Shown: positions 1 to 8,900 of the stretch, piece by piece
How positions within the stretch are numbered: the first letter of the stretch is position 1
Layout: each line of letters starts with the position of its first letter
DNA from: JAIQFL01 sp035501495
GTDB lineage: Bacteria; Acidobacteriota; Terriglobia; Bryobacterales; Bryobacteraceae
DNA: 64,000 nt
Assembly (NCBI GenBank): GCA_035501495.1
Contig: DATJWB010000073.1
Location: 1-64,000 of the forward strand
Reading direction: 5' to 3'
The notes under the pieces: model-generated
What the model was told of the DNA's origin: nothing
The model's database searches: none
Seen by the model: only the letters and a program-made list of their open reading frames with translations
Translations under genes and position numbers: made by a program

Positions 1-1
1 G

Positions 2-160
2 AAGTTCAAGATCCCTTCATCAGCGGCTTTTGGCAAGATTGGCGAGGAGTATGTGAAAGCGGTCTACCGCTTTGCGGAGGCTCACCAGATTCCCGTCGTG
101 CATTTCAAGAAGCGCCAGAACAAGGAGGAAGTGGCTCGTCCATATTTGGAAGCGGCGGCG
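2..160 (+). pseudogene. Gene remnant, 5' end outside window, 3' end cut by dispersed repeat
   Basis: An open frame enters from the left edge and reads about 53 well-formed codons (KFKIPSSAAFGKIG, then a helical stretch ending in RPYLEAAA). At about 157 it runs into a copy of the dispersed GGCGCAG...CTGCGCC repeat and continues as Arg/Ala-rich junk to 358, antisense to the next gene. This looks like the N-terminal part of a longer protein whose 3' portion was lost, with the repeat marking the junction. I associate the stretch only loosely with a conserved acidobacterial hypothetical family and assign no function. The gene may simply be truncated rather than fully dead. Confidence 0.45.
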
Positions 161-186
161 CAGCCAGGCAGGAGTGCCTGCGCCAC
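157..186. repeat. Short dispersed palindromic repeat, copy R1
   Basis: Outer arms GGCGCAG (157-163) and CTGCGCC (178-184), with an inner GGCA/TGCC stem (167-170 and 175-178). It lies between the gene remnant on its left and the stop codon at 192 of the TPR gene, and matches the ends of the other copies at 2923, 5491, 37249 and 47668. Confidence 0.75.
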
Positions 187-191
187 ACGGG

Positions 192-1091
192 CTATTGAGC
201 TCCGGCATTCCAGGAGGCGAGTTTTTTTCTCGAGAAGGGCTGCGCGTAGGCTGCAGGCACGCTGTGCGCCGTTGCGGCGGCCGCCCGGCGGTAGAACTCG
301 GCCGCTCGCGCGCGGTCGCCGAGTGCTTCATAGGTCTGGGCGAGCAGGCATTCGATGAACGGATCCTCTGTCGATGCGCGGTTCAGGGCCTGCAGGGCCG
401 CGGCATAGTCTTGCGCATAGAAAGCGACGTAGCCTTCGAGGTAGGGAAAGAAGAGCTCCTGATCGGGAATGCGGCCGCGATCCAGAATCTCTTTGGCCTT
501 CGCCATCTGCTTTCGCGCGTCGGCTGCCTTGCCGCGACGGATGGCGAGGCGCGCTTTGGCGTGCTCCAGCCGGAAATCCCAGAGATCGCTTCTCGCCGGA
601 GGGAGGTTCGGCTGCTCGAATCCCGTGTCGTGCCCCCGCTGGTACCATTCGGACGCGCGGTCGAAATTGCCTGCATCGAGACACAGGCGGGCGAGTTCAT
701 CGGCCACATCGCCGGCGTTCGGAAAATCGTTGGTTTCGCGGTAGAACTCGAACGCGCGCTTCTCCAGCTTTTCGGCATTGGCGCAATCTCCAGCGAAGCC
801 GTATCCGATGGCCATGGCACGCTCGGCCAGCGCTCGTTCCAGCGGCGCGCGAGCCGCCTTGATCGCAGCCGAGAAATACGGCTGGGCGTCCACGTAACGG
901 CCCATGAGGTCGAGGGCGACTGCCGCGCCATTATTGGCCGGCACGGATTTCGGATTGATTGCGAGGTCCGCCTGAAAAGCTTTGAGCGCTTCTTCGAAGC
1001 GGCCCGCGTTGATCAACTGCCCGCCGGCGGGCTGCCAGCCTTCGAGCGCGGCGGCGCCAAGAATCGCCGTGAGACGTGCAATCCTGTGCAT
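192..1091 (-). CDS. Secreted tetratricopeptide-repeat protein
   Basis: Protein of 299 aa if it starts at the ATG at 1089-1091; the frame stays open to 1163, but that longer start would overlap the divergent gene at 1112. The N-terminus (MHRIARLTAILGAAALEG) resembles a signal peptide. Several helical TPR-like units follow, for example GRFEEALKAFQADLAINP and ALQALNRASTEDPF, with a basic C-terminus. TPRs are protein-interaction scaffolds, so no catalytic role is proposed. Its start lies only 20 bp from the divergent ASPIC/UnbV gene, so the two promoters must overlap each other's coding regions or be shared. The same pairing, a minus-strand TPR gene against a plus-strand ASPIC gene, recurs at 54.1 kb, which suggests a functional link. 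Confidence 0.8.
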   Translation of the reverse strand: MHRIARLTAILGAAALEGWQPAGGQLINAGRFEEALKAFQADLAINPKSVPANNGAAVALDLMGRYVDAQPYFSAAIKAARAPLERALAERAMAIGYGFAGDCANAEKLEKRAFEFYRETNDFPNAGDVADELARLCLDAGNFDRASEWYQRGHDTGFEQPNLPPARSDLWDFRLEHAKARLAIRRGKAADARKQMAKAKEILDRGRIPDQELFFPYLEGYVAFYAQDYAAALQALNRASTEDPFIECLLAQTYEALGDRARAAEFYRRAAAATAHSVPAAYAQPFSRKKLASWNAGAQ

Positions 1092-1111
1092 GTGATGCGA
1101 TTCTATCCGAT

Positions 1112-2896
1112 ATGACACGCCGGCAAATGCTCTCGGCGGTTGGCTTGGGGCTTGGCGGTTCACGCTTCGCGCTTCCGCAACAATATCGCGGCATGGCGTC
1201 TCGGGGCATCACGCCGGCGCCGCGCGGGAAGCCTTCCGGACTGCCATTCCCTGCGAAGTTCGTCAATGTCGCCGCGCAGGCGGGGTTGCGCGCCCCCGTC
1301 ATTTACGGCAACGAAGGGCACGTAGACTACATTCTCGATGCGATGGGATGCGGGGTGGCGTTCCTGGATTACGACAACGACGGGTGGCTGGATGTGGTGA
1401 CCCTGACCGGACGGCGCCGCCAGGGGCGAACGCCGGACGACGCGACTATTCGGCTGTATCGCAACAATCGCGACGGCAGTTTCCGCGACGTGACGGCCGG
1501 CTCGGGCCTCGGCCGGAGCGTCTGGGCGGCCGGCATCACGGTGGGCGATTACGACAACGACGGCTTCGACGACCTGTTCATCACCTGTTGGGGCCAGAAC
1601 CTTCTGTTTCACAACAACGGAGACGGCACATTCACGGACGTGACCGAGAAAGCGGGACTGATCCATGCAGGTACGCGTTACGGCACCGGCTGCACGTGGG
1701 TGGATTACGATCGCGACGGCAAGTTGGACCTCTTCGTCAACCACTACGTAGTCTTCGAACCGGACAAAGTCCCGATTCGCGGCACGAACGAGACCTGCAA
1801 TCGCGGCGGCGTGCCCGTGTTTTGCGGACCTGGCGGGCTGCCGCAGGAGCGCTGCCGCCTCTACCACAACAACGGGGACGGCACCTTCACCGACGTGAGC
1901 GAGCGGGCGGGCATCCTGGGGGTGACGTCGAACTATCCGTTGACCGCGGTGGCAGCCGACTTCGATGGTGACGGCTGGCCCGACATTTACGTGGCGTGCG
2001 ACACCACGCCGAGCCTGCTGTTTCGCAACAACCGCGACGGCACGTTCACCGAACGGGGCCTGGAGAGCGGCGTCGCTCTGAACGAAGACGGGCGCGAGCA
2101 GGGCGGCATGGGATTGGGGATCGGCGATTTCGATACCGACGGTTACCTGGATATTTTCAAAACGCATTTCAGCTCCGACACCCACGTGCTGTATAAGAAC
2201 AACGGCAACGGGTCGTTTCGCGACGTGACGACGAGGGCCGGGCTGAGGGTGGAGACACGGTTTGTGGGCTGGGGCGCGGCGATTCTGGATTTCGACAACG
2301 ACGGTCTCCCCGATATCTTCTTCACCACGGGCATGGTCTATCCGGAGGTGGAGGCGGCGGATCCGGGCGCGCCCTACAAGACGCCAAGCGTGATTTTCCG
2401 CAATCTCGGGGGCGGAAAGTTCGAGGAACTTCTCGATCTTGCCGGGCCCGCGCTGAACGAGCTGCACTCCAGCCGGGGCGCCGCCTTCGGAGATTTCGAC
2501 AACGATGGCGACGTGGACGTCCTGATCATGAATATGAATGAGCCGCCTTCGCTTTTCCGCAACGATGTGAGCGGAACGAATCACTGGTTGAAGGTATTGC
2601 TCACGGGCGTCGAGTCGAATCGCAGCGCGATCGGCGCCCAGGTGGTCGTCTCATACGGCGGGCGCAGGCAGGTGCAGGCGGTGCTGGCGCAATCGTCTTA
2701 TCTTTCCGCAAACGATCGCCGTCTGCATTTTGGCCTGGGTGCGGAGGAGTCCGTGAGTCTCGAGATCCGCTGGCCGAGCGGAAAGCGGGAGCAGATCGCG
2801 GATGTCGCGGCCAACCAACTGGTGGTGATTCGCGAAGGCTCCGGCATCGTCCGGCGCGAATCGCCAGAATCAATGCGGTACACTGGGCGGCGATGA
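1112..2896 (+). CDS. CRTAC1-type protein: FG-GAP/VCBS propeller with ASPIC/UnbV C-terminal domain
   Basis: Protein of 594 aa starting at the ATG at 1112 (MTRRQMLSAVGLG), which matches the start of its paralogue at 54153; the frame remains open upstream to 1076. The N-terminus is a probable export signal, with an RR pair that could be Tat-like. About seven calcium-binding DxDxDG loops follow (DYDNDGWLD, DYDNDGFDD, DYDRDGKLD, DFDGDGWPD, DFDTDGYLD, DFDNDGLPD, DFDNDGDVD), as expected of a seven-bladed integrin-like propeller. The last 100 residues form the ASPIC/UnbV domain (SNRSAIGAQV, QSSYLSANDRRLHFGLG, IRWPSG). The family is extracytoplasmic and of unknown biochemical role. The stop overlaps the downstream cytochrome ATG (ATGA at 2893-2896), suggesting translational coupling. 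Confidence 0.93.
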   Translation: MTRRQMLSAVGLGLGGSRFALPQQYRGMASRGITPAPRGKPSGLPFPAKFVNVAAQAGLRAPVIYGNEGHVDYILDAMGCGVAFLDYDNDGWLDVVTLTGRRRQGRTPDDATIRLYRNNRDGSFRDVTAGSGLGRSVWAAGITVGDYDNDGFDDLFITCWGQNLLFHNNGDGTFTDVTEKAGLIHAGTRYGTGCTWVDYDRDGKLDLFVNHYVVFEPDKVPIRGTNETCNRGGVPVFCGPGGLPQERCRLYHNNGDGTFTDVSERAGILGVTSNYPLTAVAADFDGDGWPDIYVACDTTPSLLFRNNRDGTFTERGLESGVALNEDGREQGGMGLGIGDFDTDGYLDIFKTHFSSDTHVLYKNNGNGSFRDVTTRAGLRVETRFVGWGAAILDFDNDGLPDIFFTTGMVYPEVEAADPGAPYKTPSVIFRNLGGGKFEELLDLAGPALNELHSSRGAAFGDFDNDGDVDVLIMNMNEPPSLFRNDVSGTNHWLKVLLTGVESNRSAIGAQVVVSYGGRRQVQAVLAQSSYLSANDRRLHFGLGAEESVSLEIRWPSGKREQIADVAANQLVVIREGSGIVRRESPESMRYTGRR

Positions 2897-5346
2897 GTTT
2901 CCGGGCCGTGGATGAGCCGGACGTGGCGCGGGCACTCGGGCACTCGTGCCTGCCGCGCCCCGACTCATCGGGGCGCTTGTCGGGCGTGTACAGTGCCGGT
3001 GGCGGCAAAGGGGTGTTCGAGGCTGCCGCGACGGAACTCGGACCGACGCGCGGTCGCCGGCTGGCCGGCAGAAAGCGTCCCCATGGGTGGGTACGCGGCA
3101 GGCCAAAGTGCCTGCGCCACGTCATCCTCGCGATTTGCGTTCTTTTGGCGGCACCATTGGTTCAGGGCGCCGCGGCGAATGGCTACGTGGATGCGGCCGT
3201 CTGCGGCAAGTGCCACGCGGCCAAGGCCCGGACTTTCGCCCAGACAGGCATGGGCCGGTCGTTCTACCGAATGGCTCCGGAGCGGGCAAGGGAGGATTTC
3301 CAGGCCGGCCTTCCCTTTTATCACGAGCCGTCCGACACCTATTTCAACGTGTTCGAGCGTGGCGGCAAATACTTCCAGCGCCGATGGCAGAAGGGCTTCG
3401 ACGGCCGGGAAACCAACGTAGAAGAGAAGCAGATCGATTTCGTCCTGGGCTCGGGGAACCATGCGCGTACCTACCTGCACCTGACGCCGCGCGGGACGCT
3501 CCAACAGTTGCCGCTGGGGTGGTACTCCGAGAAGGGCGGGTATTGGGGGATGAATCCGGGCTACGACAAAGCCGATTATGGCGGGTCCACTCGGGTCATC
3601 CACTACGAGTGCATGTTCTGCCACAACGGGTATCCGCGCATTCCGGGGGGACATGAGGAGGCGGGAGCGGAGGCCCAGTACCTCGAGCCGCTGCCCGCGG
3701 GGATCGATTGCCAGCGGTGCCACGGACCCGGCCAGCAGCACGTGGAGACCGCGCAGAGAGCGGGTGCGACGCCCGAACAGATTCGCGCGGCCATCGTGAA
3801 TCCCTCGCGCCTGAGCCCGGAACGCGAGATGGAGGTGTGCCTGCAGTGCCACCTCGAAACTACCAGCCGGCTACTGCCGCATTCCCTGCAGCGCTTCGAC
3901 CGCGGCCCCTTCTCGTACATCCCGGGCCAAGCCTTGGCGGACTTCCGCCTGTCGTTCGACAGGGCGCAGGGAAAGAACTCGGATCTGGAGGTGGCGCATG
4001 CGGGTTACCGGCTGCGGGAAGCGCAATGTTTCCTGCAGAGCGCCGGAAAGCTGCGTTGCACGACTTGCCACGATCCGCACGATATTCCGCGCGGCGAGAG
4101 CGCTGCCGCGCATTACAACTCCGTTTGCCGGAAATGTCATCAAGTCTCCGCGCAGACCCGGACCGAGCACGGCGCCGGTGCGAACTGCGTGGCGTGCCAC
4201 ATGCCCCGGCGCCGAACCGACGACGCGGTCCACATCGTGATGACGGACCACAAGATTGTTCGCATGAAGCCGGCGGGAGACTTGCTGGCCGAGAAGGCGG
4301 AGGTCCATGAGTCCACGGAGACGTCGTATCGCGGTGAAGTGGTGGCGTACTACCCGGCGAAGCCGGCGCCGACCGGCAGCGACCCGCTGTACCTCGCGCT
4401 GGCCCAGATTACGGATCGAAGCAACCTCAACGCGGGACTCAGCCGCCTGGCGGCGCTGATCGATCGCGTCCATCCCGCTCAGGCAGGCTTCTATTCGGGG
4501 CTGGGCGAAGGGTACCGCGCCGCGGGCAACCACACCAAAGCGATCGCCGCCCTGGAGGAGGCGGGGCGGCGCGCGCCAAGCTCGGAGATCATTCAGCTCG
4601 AGCTGGGAAATACGCTGATGGAAATGAAACAGTGGGCGAGAGCCGAAACTGCGTTTCGATCTGCCGTCAAGCTCAGGCCGGATGACGCAGCGGCATGGGG
4701 ATTCCTCGGCTGGGTGCTTTGGCAGCAGGACAAAACCGCAGAGGCACGGAAGGATCTCGAAAGAGCCATCGCGCTCGACCCGGATGCCGCCGCGATACAC
4801 AATTACCTGGCTTCGCTTCTGATGGGGACCCGGGATATGCCGGGCGCCGAGAAGGAGTTCCGTGCGGCGCTGGCAATTGACCCCGGAGTCGCGGAGTGGC
4901 GGGCGAACCTGGCCATGATCGTCGCGATCCGCGGGGAATTGCCGGAGGCCCGCTATCAGTTCGACCGGAGCATCCGGCAGGATCCTGCCTCGGTGCCGGC
5001 GCGCCTGAACTACGCGCGAATGCTCGCCAACGCCAACGATCTCGACGGAGCCGAACAGCAGGCGAAGGCGGCGCTGGCGGTGGATCCGAAGCTGGGGCCG
5101 GTGCACGAATTGTTGGGTTCGGTGCTCTCGGCGAAAGGCGATGCGGTGGGGGCCGCGCGCGAACTCAATACTGCCCTGAGTCTCAATCCGAAGTCGGGAC
5201 GCGCTCACTACGAACTGGGAGTTCTGTTGGGGCAGTCGGGCAACGCACCGGGCGCGGTGGAGCACTTCCGGGCAGCGGCGTTAGATCCCGATCCGAGTAT
5301 CAGGGCCGCCGCGAATGAGATGCTCCGGAGGATGGGGCAGCGATAA
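2893..5346 (+). CDS. Multihaem c-type cytochrome (7 CXXCH) fused to TPR domain
   Basis: 817 aa from the ATG overlapping the previous stop. Seven haem motifs are visible: CGKCH (about 104-108), CMFCH, CQRCH, CLQCH, CTTCH, CRKCH and CVACH, in a cytochrome c554-like first half. The second half holds six or more TPRs ending at PDPSIRAAANEML. A signal-peptide core (VILAICVLLAAPLVQG) begins only at residue 77. Residues from about 11 to 76 are encoded by a composite dispersed repeat (2923-3121), so the true translation start is uncertain and no good internal ATG exists in frame. The repeat's final codons give Cys-Leu-Arg-His, a basic n-region directly before the hydrophobic core. Predicted role is periplasmic or outer-surface electron transfer with a docking domain; the partner is unknown. 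Confidence 0.85.
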   Translation: MSFRAVDEPDVARALGHSCLPRPDSSGRLSGVYSAGGGKGVFEAAATELGPTRGRRLAGRKRPHGWVRGRPKCLRHVILAICVLLAAPLVQGAAANGYVDAAVCGKCHAAKARTFAQTGMGRSFYRMAPERAREDFQAGLPFYHEPSDTYFNVFERGGKYFQRRWQKGFDGRETNVEEKQIDFVLGSGNHARTYLHLTPRGTLQQLPLGWYSEKGGYWGMNPGYDKADYGGSTRVIHYECMFCHNGYPRIPGGHEEAGAEAQYLEPLPAGIDCQRCHGPGQQHVETAQRAGATPEQIRAAIVNPSRLSPEREMEVCLQCHLETTSRLLPHSLQRFDRGPFSYIPGQALADFRLSFDRAQGKNSDLEVAHAGYRLREAQCFLQSAGKLRCTTCHDPHDIPRGESAAAHYNSVCRKCHQVSAQTRTEHGAGANCVACHMPRRRTDDAVHIVMTDHKIVRMKPAGDLLAEKAEVHESTETSYRGEVVAYYPAKPAPTGSDPLYLALAQITDRSNLNAGLSRLAALIDRVHPAQAGFYSGLGEGYRAAGNHTKAIAALEEAGRRAPSSEIIQLELGNTLMEMKQWARAETAFRSAVKLRPDDAAAWGFLGWVLWQQDKTAEARKDLERAIALDPDAAAIHNYLASLLMGTRDMPGAEKEFRAALAIDPGVAEWRANLAMIVAIRGELPEARYQFDRSIRQDPASVPARLNYARMLANANDLDGAEQQAKAALAVDPKLGPVHELLGSVLSAKGDAVGAARELNTALSLNPKSGRAHYELGVLLGQSGNAPGAVEHFRAAALDPDPSIRAAANEMLRRMGQR
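2923..3121. repeat. Composite dispersed repeat, copy R2 (lies inside an ORF)
   Basis: It starts GTGGCGCGGGCACTCG and ends AAAGTGCCTGCGCCACG. Inside are a palindrome module around CCCCGACTCATCGGGG (about 2959-2974) and a core module TTCGAGGCTGCCGCGACG near 3016-3036. That core is shared, in opposite orientation, with the copy at 5376-5526. The last 40 bases (CCCATGGGTGGGTAC...GCCTGCGCCAC) resemble 5491-5525 and the reverse complement of 47672-47706. Confidence 0.8.
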
Positions 5347-5375
5347 GAGGCTGGACTCAATTCAGTGACCAAACG

Positions 5376-5526
5376 GGCGCCGAGATGAGTCCCGGCGCGG
5401 CAGCCTCGAAAACCGTTCGCCGCCAGCGACACAGTACACGCCCGCGCCACATCGCCGGCACGGGTTTTCCTGAATTCCGGTGGGCCGGCGGGGCCCATGG
5501 GTACAGGCAGGAATGCCTGCGCCACG
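5376..5526. repeat. Composite dispersed repeat, copy R3
   Basis: It fills the gap between the cytochrome stop (5346) and the PadR promoter (5533). Modules in order: GCGCCGAGATGAGTCCCGGCGC palindrome (split here as 5378-5399), core GCGGCAGCCTCGAAAACC with CGCCGCCAGCGACACA (about 5397-5431), CGCGCCACATCGCCGG, and the end GGCCCATGGGTACAGGCAGG to GCCTGCGCCAC (5492-5525). The core is nearly identical to the reverse complement of 26165-26203, and the right end to the reverse complement of 47672-47706. Confidence 0.8.
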
Positions 5527-5532
5527 TTTCGT

Positions 5533-5562
5533 TTGACAATCGTTGAAACAACTCCGTATGAT
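5533..5562 (+). promoter_or_regulatory. Sigma70-type promoter of the padR-RND operon
   Basis: Perfect -35 TTGACA at 5533-5538 and -10 TATGAT at 5557-5562 with an 18-bp spacer. The spacer holds a small perfect inverted repeat GTTG-AAA-CAAC (5542-5552) that could be part of an operator. Transcription from here would begin near 5569, which excludes the upstream ATG at 5497 as the PadR start. Confidence 0.75.
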
Positions 5563-5595
5563 AGCTTTCGTAATCGTAAATCGGAATCGAAATTC

Positions 5596-5919
5596 GTGGG
5601 CCAACGAACGTCATCCGCGGATCGGGATCTTTACTCGGGCCTGATTCGCCTTCATGTCTTACACCACGCGGTGGAAGGTCCTGTTTTCGGATTGGGGATG
5701 ATCGAGGAATTGGCGCGCCACGGATACCGGATCAGTCCCGGCAGCCTCTATCCGCTCCTTCAGGGCCTCGAGAAGAAAGGCTATCTGCGATCGACGGAAC
5801 AGCGAAACGGCAAATCACTCCGGCGAGTGTACCGCGCGACGCCGCAGGGCCGGAAGGCGCTGGCGGCGGCAAAGAGTAAGGTCCGGGAGTTGTTTCATGA
5901 ACTGGTAGAGGGCGATTAG
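5596..5919 (+). CDS. PadR-family transcriptional regulator
   Basis: A winged-helix regulator of 107 aa from a GTG at 5596. The open frame extends back to an ATG at 5497, but that lies in the dispersed repeat and upstream of the promoter, so the GTG is preferred; a weak GGAATCG precedes it. The core LIRLHVLHHAVEGPVFG, ISPGSLYPLLQGLEKKGYL and RRVYRATPQGRKAL is the typical PadR-N fold with the beta-wing, ending in a short helix. PadR proteins usually repress efflux or detoxification genes by binding their own promoter. Here the gene sits 13 bp upstream of an RND pump, so it probably controls that pump and itself. The effector molecule cannot be told from sequence. Confidence 0.88.
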   Translation: MGQRTSSADRDLYSGLIRLHVLHHAVEGPVFGLGMIEELARHGYRISPGSLYPLLQGLEKKGYLRSTEQRNGKSLRRVYRATPQGRKALAAAKSKVRELFHELVEGD

Positions 5920-5932
5920 CGCAAGGTGAAGC

Positions 5933-8900
5933 ATGCGTCTGGTTTTAGCGGCCCTCAGCCGGCCGATCACGGTGGTCGTCGCGCTGGCGGCAATCGCACT
6001 CTGCGCACTGCTGGCAGTGCAACGAATGCCCGTCGACATTTTCCCGCGGGTCGGGGAGCCCGCGATTTACGTGGCTCAGCCGTATGGAGGAATGGACCCG
6101 GCCCAGATGGAGGGCTACCTCACTTATTACTACGAGTATCACTTCCTCTACATCACCGGAATCAATCGCGTAGAAAGCAAGAGCATTCAAGGCGCGGCTC
6201 TCATGAAACTGGTATTTCATGAGGGCACCGATATGGCCCAGGCGATGGCGGAGACCGTCGGGTACGTCAATCGCGCGCGCTCATTTATGCCGCCCGGAAC
6301 GGTGCCGCCGTTCATCACGCGCTTCGATGCCGGCAGCGTCGCGGTCGGTCAACTGGTTTTCAGCAGCGCAGCCCACACGCAGGGCGAACTGCAGGACTTT
6401 GCCCTCAATCGCGTCCGGCCGCTATTCGCCACCCTGCCGGGTGTCTCCGCGCCGCCGCCATTCGGAGGCAACCAGAGGACGATCGTCATCACGCTCGATC
6501 CCGACAAGCTGCAGCAGTATCAGATCTCGCCCCAGGAGGCCATCGCGGCGGTCAGCAAGGCGACGCTGGTGATGCCGTCGGGCAACATGTGGACCGGGCA
6601 GATCAACCGGATTGCCAGGACAAATGCGGCGCTCGGCGGAAACCTCTCCGAGTTGTTGAGCGCGCCGATACGTCCAGTCTCCGGAACCACCATCTACCTG
6701 CGGGACATCGGGACGATCGACAACGGCACCGACATCATCACGGCTTACGCGCATGTGAACGGAAAGCGCACGGTGTATATCCCGGTGACGAAGCGGGCGG
6801 ATGCCTCGACGCTCGCGGTCATCCACGCGGTCCAAGCAGCGATTCCCGATTTCAAGAAGGTCGTGCCGGATGATGTCGATGTGAGCTTGCAGTTCGACCA
6901 GTCGCCGTTTGTGACGAACTCGCTGCGGGGACTGATCACCGAGGGTCTGCTCGGCTCGGCGCTGACGGGCCTGATGGTGCTCCTGTTCTTGCGCGATTGG
7001 CGGAGCGCCATCATCGTGATCCTGAACATCCCGTTCGCGCTGCTGGGCGCGGTGATTCTGCTTTGGCTGACCGGGCAAACGATCAACATCATGACGCTGG
7101 GGGGCCTGGCCCTGGCGGTAGGGGTCCTGGTGGATGAGGCGACGGTGGAGATCGAGAACATCCATACGCAGATGCTTCCGGGAGTATCGCGGGCGCGTGC
7201 CGTGGTGGAGGCGTGCAGCCGAACCGCGATCGCCCGGTTGTTGTCCATGGTTTGCATTCTGGCCGTGTTTGTCCCTTCGTTCTTCATGGTCGGGGTAAGC
7301 CGGCAACTCTTCGTTCCGTTGTCGCTGGCAGTTGCCTTTTCGATGATTGCGTCCTACCTGCTGTCCAGCAGCCTGGTGCCGGTATTCTCGACCTGGCTGA
7401 TGCGCGCAGCGCATCGCGGCGAGGAGCACGAGGGACTCTTCGGACGGCTTCGCTCGTTTTACGACCATTACCTGAGGCTCGTTCTGCGATTTCGCTGGCC
7501 GTTGGTTCTGGTCTACCTGGCGGGCGCGTTTGGGGTCCTCTACCTGCTGCTACCACGCATGGGGACGGAGCTGTTTCCGGATGCCAACGCGCCTCTTCTG
7601 CGGGTTCGCCTGCGAGCGCCCGCCGGCACGCGGATCGAAGAGACGGAACGCATCGTACTTCGCGCCCTGCAGTTCATTCAGCACGATGCCGGGGATCACA
7701 ACGTGGAAATCACCAGCGATTTCATGGGGGTTGTGCCGTCCAGCTATCCTGTCGATCTGATCCATCTGTTTACCAGCGGACCGCAGGAAGCGATCATCCA
7801 GGTGGCCGTCAGACCCGATACCCCTCGGGGGGAAGCGCTGCGAGAGCGCATCCGAAACGACCTAAGACGGGAACTGCCGAACTGCCAGGTCTCCTTTGAG
7901 CCGGCGGATATCGTTTCGCAGGTCATGAGCTTTGGCTCGCCGACTCCCATCGAAGTGGCGGTACAGGGGCCGAGCCTGGCCGATGACTACGGCTTTGCGC
8001 AGAAGATCCAGGCCCACCTGGCGAAGCTTGGTTTCGTTCGCGACCTGCAGTTCGCCCAGGAGTACAATTACCCGACGCTCGATATCAACATCAACCGCGA
8101 GCGGGCGGGCCAGTTCGGGTTGACGATGGCGGACGTGGTGCGGTCGGTGGTGCCGGCGACATCCTCATCGCGATTCACCGAGCCGAACTACTGGCGCGAT
8201 CCGAACTCGGGAAACGCTTTCCAGATCCAGGTAGAGCTGCCGCAGAACCGGATTCAGAGTGTTGATGAACTGGGGACGCTGCCAGTGATGCCGGCCGGAC
8301 GCGCGGAACCGCAACTCGACAACATCGCCACGCTGAAGCCGGGGACCATGCCGGGGCTGATTGAACGCTACAACGGACAACACATTGTCAGCCTGACCGC
8401 GAATCTTCACGGGATCACACTGGGAGAAGCGGCCCCGGAGCTCCAACAGGCATTATCCGCGGTGGGCAGCCCGCCGCGAGGAGCCAAAGTCGTCATGAAA
8501 GGCGAGATTCCGCCTTTGGAGCAGACCATCTCGGGGCTGCGGGTCGGGCTGCTGCTTGCGGTGGTCGTGATCTTCCTGTTGCTCTCCGCCAACTTCCAGT
8601 CGATGCGACTGGCGCTCGCCGTAGTCCTGACGGTTCCGGCGGTGCTGTGCGGGGTACTGCTGATGCTGTTGATCACTCATACGACGCTCAACATTCAATC
8701 GTTCATGGGCGCGATTATGGCGATCGGGATCGCAGTGGCGAACTCGATTCTGCTGGTGACGTTTGCCGAGCGCTTCCGGCACGAGAACCGGGCGCTTTTG
8801 GATGCGACGCGCGACGGAGCATCGAGCCGGCTGCGAGCGATCCTGATGACCGCTGCCGCGATGATCTGCGGCATGGTCCCGATGTCGATCGGCCTGGGGG

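Noticed and set aside
5497..5595. Upstream ATG as PadR start
   Set aside because: It lies in the dispersed repeat and upstream of the -35/-10 elements, so it would not be in the mRNA.
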